Positions 48,888-58,961 of a stretch of 64,000 nt of DNA are shown piece by piece (position 1 is the first letter of the stretch; the number at the start of each line of letters is the position of its first letter). Origin of the DNA: Bolinopsis microptera. Lineage: Eukaryota; Ctenophora; Tentaculata; Lobata; Bolinopsidae. Both the position numbers and the translations under genes were made by a program. Where the stretch lies: NCBI RefSeq assembly GCF_026151205.1, contig NC_087083.1, positions 8,865,460 through 8,929,459 on the forward strand. Direction: 5' to 3'. The notes under the pieces are model-generated. The model was given only the letters and a program-made list of their open reading frames with translations, did not search any database and was not told the origin of the DNA.

Positions 48888-51248
48888 TTACGCCATGAAG
48901 ACAACAAAGATAATGAAAAAGACAATCAGGATCCCAAAAACTTTGAACATAAGCCATCTGTTTGAAGAGATACTTTGGAAATATTTGAGGAGTTCCGAGT
49001 GGGCCGCATCCACGTTCGTTTGGATGTCTGTCACGTTGGTATCCAGCAGTGATATCGTCTCGCCTGCAAGAGGTCATCATTAAAAAGTCATTAATAATCA
49101 TTAACAGGTGATTAACAAGTCATTAACAAGTTATAACACGTGATTAAAATACGTTATTAACACGTGATGTGATATAGCAACTTTCTTCAGCCAAAATTTT
49201 TACTGGAAAGCAGTAATGCTTTACCCATAATAGTGAAAATTCCAGTTATCTTCATTTCATTCTAGGAAAACGAAAAGTGTAGCAGATATCTCTAATTACA
49301 AATAATTACAGACGACTATAATTATTTAATTAATAGTAATTACCCTGATTAGCGATCATCTGCGAGAGTCTGCCCATCATCGAACCAAGTTCCTCTATTT
49401 TACTGTAAATCGTCTTAATGTTCCTTTCTCGTTCCTAAACGTAACACGTGTCAAGTATCACGTGTTATTTGTCACGTGTCACGTATCATGTGTCACGTGT
49501 CATGTAACACAAGTTAAGTGAGTTGTAAAGTTAAGTGAAATGTGAAATTAGATGTGTAACTAAGGTAGTTGGTACAGATAATATTATAAACATCCAGGTT
49601 GCTCGTATCGTTTAATTCAAGTTTAATTCAAGTTCAAATTAAGCTGGAACTTTGCCAAATAACTGGTTATTATCCTATGTCAGAACGTTGTGTAGTTTTA
49701 AACCTGATACTTATGTTAAAGAACAACAAGAAGACCTCATTTAAAGCTCGCACTAGTAGTTATGCTCGGGCTGTGTATTGAACAGTAGTTATGTGTTTAA
49801 ATGGTTACGGAGTGGGCCACTTGATATGTGAACGATCCCTTCAAAATTAACTTATTTAATGACAGGTATTATAATTAAAACGAAACTTACAATATAAAAC
49901 GGAACTACAAAGCAACAGGAAAGGTAGACTCCCTCAAGTCTTACCTAACTGTAATAATATTGAATCAATTAATTAATTAATCCAATTACCTGAAGATAAG
50001 TGTCCTGATTATCAATAAGAGATAGCTGCTGATTCTGATCCATACCACTAAAATCTAACATGGTGTCACGTGAGCTATTGCCCTGCTCTGATTGGAGCAA
50101 CAGACTCTGTTCTGGGAACCCATCTCCTGGGTACGCGCTCGATATCGAACCCGAACTGCGAGGAGATATAAGAGGTGAAAATTCCAGATTATTATTATAA
50201 AATCATTGTGTTCATTTTCATTTTTTGATAAGCTGTCTTTTCTTTGACAGGATTCGATTGCTTGCAAGCTGCTTCACTTTAATGTGCATTAACTTTCAAA
50301 AATATGGGTATTTCATTTTATCAAATTGGCATATCGTGGGAATCTGTTTAATAACCAACTAACTAACCTGAATTAAATAATTTAATTTAATTAATCAGAT
50401 AACTCAACAAACTAGCTAACCTGAACTGATCTCTCCTCTGTTTCTGCTCCTTTAATTAACTAATTAACCTAATTAACTAATTAACTAACTAACCTGAACT
50501 GATCTCTCCTCTGTTTCTGCTCCTTTAATTAACTAATTAACCTAATTAACTAATTAACTTACTAACCTGAACTGATCTCTCCTCTGTTTCTGTTCCTTAA
50601 TGCTCTCAGTCCGACTAACCAACACCTCCTTAAAGTCCATGGTTATATGAGCCAGCTGACTCTGCAACGAAACTACAACAGAGTTAGAATGTTGAGAGAC
50701 CTGTAGGTTAACTTGCACTGCACTGTTCTTAGAAAACGCTTGTAACTCACTGATCATCCTGTCCAATCCTGATAAATTATTAATTTTCAAACAATGTGTA
50801 CTGAACATAAGCAATGGTCATTGTCCAGCTGTAAGGTTGGACACCCCCAAAATAACAAAACCGATACAACAATTGCAATAAAAACGGTAGAAATTTGTAA
50901 AAACAAGGGTATAAAATAAAACCCTTAAATATAATAAAAAATCAGCTTAAAATAAAATTCCCCAAATTCACCTGACAAATCCTCGTTGATAATCTCAGTA
51001 AGTTGGTTTATCTCCGTGCTCCGGTCCTCAAACAGTGACTTATTACTGACCAACATGGCTAGCTTCTCCAGCTTTTCACACGTATTAGCAATGTTACGAC
51101 CAATAGTCCCTGCTACTTTATTAAACTGACTCCGAGTGGGAGGCGCTGCAACCACCGCATTGTTCTGCTTAACGTAGGCTCCAGCTATGCGCGACTGTCG
51201 CGCCTGGACAATACTGCGGTACTCTAAAGTTCTCTCTCGACACGTCAT
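48888..51248 (-). CDS. STX5: Syntaxin-5 (Golgi Qa-SNARE)
   Basis: Syntaxin-5 is the Qa-SNARE for ER-Golgi and intra-Golgi fusion. Five exons keep phase: 51,248-50,972, 50,768-50,567, 50,155-49,990, 49,434-49,344 and 49,063-48,888, giving 303 residues, close to the short vertebrate form. It begins MTCRERTLEYRSIVQARQSR, followed by the N-terminal helical domain (FNKVAGTIGRNIANTCEKLE, LVSNKSLFEDRSTEINQLT). The SNARE motif spans exons 3-5 (QQLSLIDNQDTYLQERERNI, then EELGSMMGRLSQMIANQGET, then NVDAAHSELLKYFQSISSNR), with the zero-layer Gln in MIANQGE. A C-terminal anchor follows (LMFKVFGILIVFFIIFVVFM, then A). The frame is open upstream of the Met to about 51,435 without another ATG, so a longer isoform from an upstream exon is possible. 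The exon 2 donor is copied downstream. Confidence 0.96.
50413..50612. repeat. Three copies of the STX5 exon 2 donor and exon edge
   Basis: The block CTAACCTGAACTGATCTCTC, then CTCTGTTTCTGCTCC, occurs at about 50,415, 50,489 and 50,562, spaced 73-74 bp. On the minus strand each copy is the exon 2 end (encoding KEQKQRRDQF) with its GTTAGT donor. Only the copy at 50,567 is attached to the exon; the other two lie in the intron with AT-rich filler (TTAATTAACTAATTAACC). Confidence 0.9.
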
Positions 51249-51981
51249 CTCACGTGTTATGACATGGTGTGGGGGAGAACTGGTGAGGGAGGGTGTTGTG
51301 GTTGCTACAGGCAACGGACCCCTGCGACGCAGTGTCGAGAACCCGTCCAACTTGCTATATACATTAACAACTACCTTAGATAGTGAGGGGTTAGACTTGA
51401 GCTTAGGACCATTTGTTTTGTAAGATTGCTTTATTTACATATGTAAACGGAGTAATTTTAGTGGACTATTAAATATTATGTGATATTAATTATTATGGTA
51501 TAAAGAGCTCTTTTATGGATAAAGATTTTGGTCTAATATTTTAATTTTCTGTTTATAACTGATCATAATAGAACATTAAAAGTCTGTTATTTCTGAATGA
51601 ATAAAAGAATTCTAACATAAAGAATAGTTATAAATAAATTAAATCTGATGATAGAAAGAAAAATTAATTAGAAAATACAGTTCATGCAAAAAATCAGTAC
51701 TAAAAAGTAACGTAGGTATCTAATTTAACAAATAAACTATAAATTAAACAAACAAACACTTTACAAAAATCATTGTTTCTGAAGTTCGTGAAGGGACAGT
51801 TTAAACAGGAAAGTTTTTTTTACATTTTTTAGAAGAGCTTTTGAAGATCCCATAGATTGAGCCGATGAGATGGTAGTAGGAAGACATAAAAGAATCTCTT
51901 AAGATATAACTTTATAAAAGTAGCTAATGTAGACCAAAAATTGTTCAAAATAGGAAACAAAAATGTCCATTAGATTCATGC

Positions 51982-52767
51982 CTAAAGTTCTTCTGTATGT
52001 TGATGATCACTGGCAATATAATGGTGATCTTTGATGAAACCTGTAATTGCCTTGGCTCGAAGGAAATTCACAAAAAGGTTTTGATCATTGGAGTTTAGCT
52101 TTCTTGGTTCCGATGTTGTCCATTCCTTTGTCCAAAGACGGAATCCTAGAAAAGTTTGGTCTTCACTGTGGTGTAATTCTCGGTCAGCCATTTTGAATTT
52201 GAGATTGTAAAATGCCAGAGCAATATCTATTTTATCGGACCCGACCTTTTTTGTAGTAACAACCCAATACCAAACATTGCTTTCCTCTCCAACATTAAAG
52301 ACAAACTCATTCTTATCTGATTCGTAAGCGTCGATATGTATTCCAAGGAGAATCTCATCGATAAATGTGCCGGGAAGCTTGTTTGATGCAGCGATTGTTC
52401 TCATTACGATCTCAAATTTATCCAACGGAATTCCTTTCAAAACCCGATTACCATGATTTTCATTGTACATTTCAAACTCCATTCCATTCATTGCCTCTTT
52501 TGCTTGGGTTAGATCGGTAACTATTGTCTCTGTGTCGAAACCGTCTACCAAGGCCTTGGCAACATCAACAACAGGAAAAAAACTGAAATTCCAAATTTGA
52601 TCAATACCAATATCTACAAGACGTTTGACGAACGTTTTCAATTGACTCATATATCCAGTTTCCTCCTCATGATTATCAAATTGGCCTTTTTTTTGTTTTC
52701 TCGATTTAGATGCACAAACCACGATGAGGAGCAGAATAATGAGAAGGGTACGATAGCAACTAATCAT
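51982..52767 (-). CDS. Secreted protein, family paralogue 1
   Basis: I do not recognise this family. The 261-residue product starts MISCYRTLLIILLLIVVCAS, a clear signal peptide, then a charged linker and a helix-rich N-terminal part (VDVAKALVDG). The core blocks shared with its three neighbours are: FEMYNENHGNRVLKGIPLDK; MRTIAASNKLPGTFIDEILL; EFVFNVGEESNVWYWVVTTK; KIDIALAFYNLKFKMADREL; GFRLWTKEWTTSEPRKLN; and NFLRAKAITGF. It reads as a single exon. There are no cysteines in the shared blocks and no transmembrane helix beyond the signal. It is probably a secreted or lumenal protein of unknown role. It is the most complete copy along with paralogue 4. Confidence 0.8.
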   Translation of the reverse strand: MISCYRTLLIILLLIVVCASKSRKQKKGQFDNHEEETGYMSQLKTFVKRLVDIGIDQIWNFSFFPVVDVAKALVDGFDTETIVTDLTQAKEAMNGMEFEMYNENHGNRVLKGIPLDKFEIVMRTIAASNKLPGTFIDEILLGIHIDAYESDKNEFVFNVGEESNVWYWVVTTKKVGSDKIDIALAFYNLKFKMADRELHHSEDQTFLGFRLWTKEWTTSEPRKLNSNDQNLFVNFLRAKAITGFIKDHHYIASDHQHTEEL

Positions 52768-54147
52768 TCCTTGGAGCAAATCAATGGTTAACAAAATTTC
52801 AATTAATTTTTCACATATTATATGTGAACGATCCCTAACTCGTAGCTCTGAGATAGCCTAATTGTTATGATAAGTGCTCACAAAATTACTGGCAATGAAA
52901 ATACAATAAAAGAGAAGTGTAAACTCACATGTCATGAAATTGAACTTTAAGGATAATAACAATATCGATTAAAAAAAATGCAAAGATGAATAGAACGTAG
53001 AGGTGAAATTTATAAGAAACATAATATAATACAAATTGTTGGTCTTTTTCCATATTCCATCAGTGGATCTAATAAGCCTCATAATATATGGAAGCATTGA
53101 ACTTTTGAAACTTTTCAACGCTATTATATAATAACACTACGTAATATCTATCAAAAAATTTGAGTATCAACTAGTAACATTCTAATTTTCCTCTGTAATT
53201 GCTATTGAAACGACAACTTTGAATAAACGAAATATTTTGTTATATATTTAATAATAGTGTTGAAAGTATTAAAACAAAAATAGTTAGAGTATCATTATAA
53301 TTTTAGGCTGTTGTCGTCATCTTATATATCCTTTGAAAATAGCCTTCTTAATTACATGGGAACACGTCAAGTACTGTAAAGACTAATTATAGCACTATGA
53401 AATAGTAGCAATACCAGAATGTTATGATAATATATTTAAATACTGGTTAACAGACTAGTAATATATAATATATAGTTAATATACTTAATTAATATAATAC
53501 AAATTTTTGGTCTATATAGCACTATAAAATAGTAGCAATACCAGAATGTTATAATAATAATATGTTTAAATTCAACGTCAATAACTTATCAAACTGTCTT
53601 AAAGTTATGCGTCAATCCTGTTCTCTAGTAAATGAAGCTGTCGATAATATTTCTGTGGAAGTGTCACTGGTAAGTGGTACTGGTAGTTGTGATTGTAAAC
53701 TGTCTGCAACTCAATCACTAACGAAATGAAACTTGTAATAATTACTTGAAACTTGGCTGAGTGACAATAAATTAAATAGCTTACTGAACAGCTATTTGTA
53801 CGAGCGTGTAAGTAGGGATTTACGACATAATTCTAATAGTAAGGTTTATTTAATTAATTTCACTAAATTAATCAATTATTTCTCAAGTGACAATAAACAT
53901 GGGATAGGAAACTATTGTTCACATAAATACAAATTATCTTAAACAATTTATGTAGAAATAAACACTAAAAAGAAATCTTAGAAACTCAAATTAAAGATAA
54001 AATAATGCCCACTTAAAAACATCAATTCATACAAGAAACTATAAAGATTAAAATCAACTTAAAAAGTACTAAAATACGCCAGTCTTCATAAATGGGGAAT
54101 AACCGCAACCTACGTCCTGCTTACACCGTTTCGACCCATTTTAATCA
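52768..54147. other. Spacer between paralogues 1 and 2
   Basis: AT-rich sequence without coding exons. A block of about 60 bp (AGCACTATGAAATAGTAGCA, then ATACCAGAATGTTAT) is duplicated at 53,391 and 53,517. Confidence 0.55.
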
Positions 54148-54970
54148 TCAGTGTTCACCATCATCAGAAGACTGTGTCAGCTGTTGATAATTTGGATACT
54201 TTTTCACAAAACCAGAAACCGCCTTGAATTGTAGATATTTAGTGAAGTGCTCCTGATCCCCACTGTTAAGTTTACGTGGTTCAGATGATGTCCACCTGTT
54301 TGTCCACAGCTTTACCCCAAGAGCCCAAGAAACCGCTTAACCTCAGAATGATGACGTATTCTATCAGCAAGCTTGAAGTTAAGATTGTAGAATGCCACAG
54401 CTAAATCAATTTTGTTGTCCCCACTTTTAGCGGTAGTAGCAATACAGTACCACCCACTGGTTACGTCGCCCACATTAAACTTAAACTCGCTTTGCTGTGA
54501 TTCGTTTGACTCTGTACCTTTGCCGAGAGAAATCGCCTGTAAAAAACTGGCTGGTAATCCTGTAGCACTGGCAACTAACGACATATACTCCTCGAACTCA
54601 TCCTGAGCAATACCCGTGAGGATCATATTGGTTTGTTTCTCTTCAAATTTATCAAATTCTTGTCCGTGCACTGCTTCAGTAGCAGCGGTTACATCTTTGA
54701 CAGTTATTTCATCTGAGTCTATAGCTGTAGATACTAGTAGTTTTGCCACATCCACAATAGGCTTTAAGTGGTGACGACTTTCGTCCATATGTGTCCACCT
54801 ACCACGTCTAGAACTAGATCTAATATTTCTCTAGCTGTTCCAAAATTTTTGAGTCCGAAAAATCCGCTTTCTTCGTCTTGAATGTCTTCATTATTTTCGG
54901 AATATTCAGAATTAGAATTACATACCCACAGCAATATTAGAAGGTTGAAGAGCAGTGATAAGCCCTTCAT
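54148..54970 (-). pseudogene. Secreted protein, family paralogue 2 (two frameshifts)
   Basis: It starts MKGLSLLFNLLILLWVCNSN (signal peptide), with an acceptor-like TTTTCGCAG about 20 bp before the ATG. The frame breaks twice relative to its relatives. Near 54,775 it passes from VVGGHIWTKVV to LKPIVDVAKLLVS. Near 54,320 it passes from SEVKRFLG to LGVKLWTNRWTSSEPRKLNS. It then runs to a stop at 54,148 after FTKYLQFKAVSGFVKKYPNY. All family blocks are present, including EFKFNVGDVTSGWYCIATTA and KIDLAVAFYNLNFKLADRIR. It could be a young pseudogene or a functional gene with two sequence errors; no short intron explains the shifts. Confidence 0.75.
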
Positions 54971-55189
54971 TTTTCATTTCCAATCTGCGAAAAAATGGAT
55001 TAAAAAAGTCATTTATAAGATTTATATAGATAGTAGAATATGGTTTTCTTTATTGTAAGAATTTCTTATTATGATGAAGACAATATTGAATTTTAAATTT
55101 TGGATACAGTTGTTTGAAGAAAAGTAGATACACAATTCAACATTGCACATTAATGAATATAAAATATGAATGATTTTTGATATATAATA

Positions 55190-55950
55190 CAGGGTGGGCC
55201 AAAAGTCAGTACCCATACGTTGGCCTTTATAGCTCAGTCACTGAGTGCCCAATTTAAATACTTCTTTCTGGTATGACTTAGTACCACCACTGGTTCGAGG
55301 AATTTGTCAACTCGAAAAATATTCGCGTTCATTTTTTTCAAACGGAGGTTCATTTTCACATTTATTTGATAGTTTAGATAGTCGGATCAAGCTAAATGTT
55401 ATTGAATTGTGTTTGGCCATTCGAATTACGTTTGTCCTGAAAGAATTAGAACTGTAGCTTCTCAGATGACCGAGATATGAAGCATAACGAGTTTATTCAT
55501 TACGTGTGATCAGGTGATTGGTTTACCTAATCACGTGATAAGGTCCCCCGTTAACTACCCCGTTAAACATTATGGGAATTGTTAAGGGTGCCCAATTAAG
55601 GTGTCGTGTCACATAATCACCCAGTCAATTTTGTTAACGAGATACAGAAAATGCTTGATAACTTCGTCATTTCTAATCCGTTTTGCCTCATATTTTCAGA
55701 TCATATATGCAACATTTGATAATCTACCGTCTCTGAAAAAAATTAGGCGTTCAGCATGTTCAGAGAAAACAATATAGGTGTTTTAATATTGAATGGGCGT
55801 GGTCTAAAATATTCGAATTTTCAAATTTTGACGACGGAATCCTCGAACCAGTAAATACAGTATGCCATCTGCAAAGCAACAGCTCTCAAATATAAAACAC
55901 GGCGGAGCTATTAAGGCCAACGTATGGGTACTGACTTTTGGCCCACCCTG
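55190..55950. mobile_element. Mariner-like MITE
   Basis: 761 bp with long inverted ends. The left end begins CAGGGTGGGCCAAAAGTCAG and the symmetry continues through TACCCATACGTTGGCCTT. TA lies at both outer flanks (55,188-55,189 and 55,951-55,952), the target choice of the Tc1/mariner superfamily, and the CAGGGTGGGCCAAAAGT end is typical of mariner relatives. No transposase is seen. Part of its interior recurs at 22,105-22,165. Confidence 0.88.
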
Positions 55951-56409
55951 TATAATGGGTACAAATTTATACTTCTATAAATATAAGAAATAGTAAATGT
56001 TTTACAAAATGAAACTTATCAAAAGCATTCAAAATTTTAAACAAAGAAATAACAACTTTTAAAAAAGGAAGTCTGTCGTTAAAATTATACGAAATATATA
56101 ATGTAAAAAAAGAAGTATACACAACCCCATCATCTTTCTAGTTTAAGGTATAATTATAATGTACAAAAAATAAAAACTGTATTATACATCATCATCCCAC
56201 TACAGAAATAATTGTTAAATTTCTGGTTTTATGCGAAAACAATTTATAAACCACAGCCGGTTTCTTGATAATAATAAATGATGCTTTAACATTATCTAGA
56301 TAAATTTAAAAATAAAATCTCCACTTACAACATCTTCGTTGATGTTAGTTACCATAGTTACCATGGTTACCATAGTTACCATAGTTGCCATAGTTACTAT
56401 GACAACCAA
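55951..56409. other. Spacer with X-box-like repeats
   Basis: AT-rich sequence 3' of paralogue 3. At 56,345-56,405 there are five short repeats (AGTTACCATAGTTACCATGG), ending just before the paralogue 3 stop codon. Confidence 0.6.
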
Positions 56410-56982
56410 TCACATCTCATCGTGTGGACCACGTGACGCATCCTCAGCAAGATGAGGATACTCCTCAACGAAACCAGCAATGGCTTTAAGTCGCAGAAAC
56501 TTGTCAAAAATCTCCTTTTCGTTCTTATATCTAAAAACTCTATCAGATAAACCGAAGTTCATGCCATATACCGCTATAGCAATATCAATAGTATCAGGAC
56601 TATTCTTAACTGTAGCCACAGTGTAGTATTTCACAGTACTGTACTTTCCCACTCGACGAACAAACTCCTTTCCTTGAGTTTTACTCATTTTAGAATCTTT
56701 CCCTGCCATTATATCCAGTATAAAGGGTTCAGCAAAGCCGTGGTTGCTTGCAATCTTCCGGACATATCCATCTAACTCCTCCGCAAGCATTCCCTCTTTT
56801 AGATAATTAGCATTCTTTTCATCAAATGTTCTTCCTTTTATTCCATCGTTTATTACTTTTAAATCGGAGGGCTCCGTTGGTGGGTCAATGAGAGCTTTAC
56901 TAACGTCAACTACTTCCTCTTCAGTTGAGCAGATAACTAGTAGAGATAGTACGAGCAGTGAGGAGGTACATGGACAAACCAT
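56410..56982 (-). CDS. Secreted protein, short family paralogue 3
   Basis: The 190-residue product starts MVCPCTSSLLVLSLLVICST (signal peptide). The ATG directly follows TTTTTCAG, as in paralogue 4, suggesting a 5' UTR intron whose acceptor abuts the start codon. It lacks two segments present in paralogues 1, 2 and 4: the N-terminal helical linker and the LWTxxWTTSEPRKL block. Conserved parts are VVDVSKALIDPP, YLKEGMLAEELDGYVRKIAS, STVKYYTVATVKNS, TIDIAIAVYGMNFGLSDRVF and FLRLKAIAGFVEEYPHLAED. A second acceptor-plus-ATG copy lies 84 bp upstream and is in frame. Function unknown. Confidence 0.78.
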   Translation of the reverse strand: MVCPCTSSLLVLSLLVICSTEEEVVDVSKALIDPPTEPSDLKVINDGIKGRTFDEKNANYLKEGMLAEELDGYVRKIASNHGFAEPFILDIMAGKDSKMSKTQGKEFVRRVGKYSTVKYYTVATVKNSPDTIDIAIAVYGMNFGLSDRVFRYKNEKEIFDKFLRLKAIAGFVEEYPHLAEDASRGPHDEM

Positions 56983-57065
56983 CTGAAAAATGTTATGAAT
57001 TAAATCTAGTGGAGTAATTATATTAAAGTCATTATTGTAACGGTATATTAGAACCAGACGAACCA

Positions 57066-57520
57066 TCTGAAAGATTGAATGAGAATTATTCTATCGAGTC
57101 TGGACTATACGGAATACTATCGATATAATCATATAATTTTCATAACTTCAAAGTAAGGTATAAATAATGCAATAATTGAGGATGTGTTATAGTAAGCAGT
57201 TATACTGTAAGTGCTAACTAAACTGACCCACATGGTATGCAAAGAAGAATTAATATCCGGTGATATGATGAGCTGTAATAATTAAATTATTAATATTAAC
57301 ACCAATAAAGATTTCCATACAATGAAAAGTAACAAATAACAAGCTTTGATATAACCAATTCAAGCGTAAACTCCAAAGTGGCATAGGACTTAGGAGTCAC
57401 AATCTTAAACATTAGACATGGAAGATGGTGAGCTATATTTGCTTTGACACGTGACAGAGAATATTTATTTCGATTCGCCAATGTTGAGAGCTGGTTGGTA
57501 AAATGATGTCGACGAAATAT
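57066..57520. promoter_or_regulatory. Upstream region of paralogue 3, homologous to that of paralogue 4
   Basis: Blocks such as CAAAGTGGCATAGGACTTAG at 57,375 and TTTGACACGTGAC at 57,442 correspond to CAAAGTGGCTTAACAATCAG (59,371) and repeated TTTGACACGTGAC (59,447-59,523) upstream of paralogue 4. The shared order (TATGCAAA block, CAAAGTGGC block, E-box) indicates that the duplication included a promoter or first non-coding exon. Assignment as regulatory is inference. Confidence 0.5.
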
Positions 57521-57900
57521 GGTTCACAACCTCGAACAGTATCCATTGATAAAATTCAATTTAATTCAAAACAAAAAATTTTACAAAAAATAACAAATTT
57601 CAGCCGAGGTAAAAAATTTATACAACCCCAGCATATTCTGTGATCTATCTGATAAAAGCTATAAAGATATTGTTACAAAGAATAAAAGCTTTGGTATTTA
57701 AATACCATAACTATAGTTCACAATCTCGAACAGTATTCATTAATAACATTTAGTTTAATTCAAAACAAAAAATTTTACAAAATATATAACAAATTTCAGC
57801 AGAGGTAAAAAATTTATACAACCCCAGCATCTATGATCTATCTGATAAAAGCTATTAAGATATTGTTACAAAGAATAAAAGCTATGGTATTTTTAAAATT
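57505..57900. repeat. Two tandem copies of an about 190-bp block
   Basis: AATTCAAAACAAAAAATTTT, then ACAACCCCAGCAT and ATCTATCTGATAAAAGCTAT recur at 57,525-57,700 and 57,715-57,895 with about 90% identity by eye. The pair lies between paralogues 3 and 4. Confidence 0.85.
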
Positions 57901-58214
57901 ACTCTACGACAAATCTGACAAATTGCAGCCGATATACAAGCTCTAACACTCCCCAGATGCTTAAATATCGGCTGAATAATAAATAAAACTAAAGATAAAA
58001 AGGTTTTCAGTACTACACAGTATCCCGTTTATTGCTGGAGACGATGCTTCGTGCTTTGAGAAAAGTTCAGCGGGTAGCATAACATTTTGGGCAGATAGGA
58101 TTCATATCAGTTTGTTCACAAAAAATGTGGATGTGCAGTTAGAATTGCTCTTGTGTAGGCAGCAAGGTTACCAGGTTAAGGTTTTTTCTATCAATACCAT
58201 GCTTTTAAATTAAA

Positions 58215-58961
58215 TCACATTTCATCATGAGACTTATCCGGAAGGGCGAGATGAGGATACTGCTCGATGTAGCCATGAATTGCTCGTTGTTGCAAAAACT
58301 TGAAGAAAATATCTTGATCATCGGTTGTCAGTTTTCGAGGCTCGTAGGTGGTGTGATGTCTGGTTCCCCATGGGATAAATCCCAGCAAGGTTTGTTGCTC
58401 AGAATGGCGAAAGACTCTGTCCGCTATTTTGAAATTCAAGCTATAAATTGCCATTGCAAAATTGATTTTATTTTCTCCATTTTTTGCTGTAGCAACGATG
58501 CAGTATTTCACTGTGCTGTCCTTTTCAATGCCAAAAAGAAACTCTTTTCGGTTAGACTGATTTAAATTGGAACTTTTGCCTAAAGTGACTTCAAGTATGA
58601 ATTTCTCAGGAAGACCATGAGCAAATGCTATAGCACGAAAATATTCATCAAATTCCTTAATCGGCATGCCCTCTTTTAAAATATTGTTGGTCTCTTCATC
58701 AAATTTGTCGAATTCAAACCCTCTGATTCTATCGTTTATTGATGTCAAATCAGTTGTTTTAACTGTCGAAGCAACAAGAGCTCTGCCCACATCAACTGCT
58801 TCGTCATAGGAGTTTAGAGAAGCCAGGAGCTTATCATAAAAATAAGTTGCCAATTTTGAAAACCAGCCAAAATCTTCTTTTTGATTGTTTGGATCTGATG
58901 TAGAGACAACCAAAGGAGAAACTGTCAGGATGAGCAATATCGAAATACATAAACGAACCAT
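58215..58961 (-). CDS. Secreted protein, family paralogue 4
   Basis: A 248-residue product starting MVRLCISILLILTVSPLVVS (signal peptide); the ATG sits directly after TTTTTCAG, an acceptor-like sequence. Family blocks in order: AVDVGRALVASTV; FDKFDEETNNILKEGMPIKE; FDEYFRAIAFAHGLPEKFIL; EFLFGIEKDSTVKYCIVATA; KINFAMAIYSLNFKIADRVF; RHSEQQTLLGFIPWG; TTYEPRKLTTDDQDIFFKFL; IHGYIEQYPHLALPDKSHDE. The end of the protein (HDEM) is shared with paralogue 3. Upstream lie several TTTGACACGTGAC motifs. No characterised domain is recognised, and I see no basis for assigning an activity. Confidence 0.82.
   Translation of the reverse strand: MVRLCISILLILTVSPLVVSTSDPNNQKEDFGWFSKLATYFYDKLLASLNSYDEAVDVGRALVASTVKTTDLTSINDRIRGFEFDKFDEETNNILKEGMPIKEFDEYFRAIAFAHGLPEKFILEVTLGKSSNLNQSNRKEFLFGIEKDSTVKYCIVATAKNGENKINFAMAIYSLNFKIADRVFRHSEQQTLLGFIPWGTRHHTTYEPRKLTTDDQDIFFKFLQQRAIHGYIEQYPHLALPDKSHDEM

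Noticed and set aside
51982-58961. Secreted paralogues as a known toxin or pore-forming family
   Set aside because: Signal peptides and tandem copies alone do not support this, and I recognise no family motif; left as unknown function.
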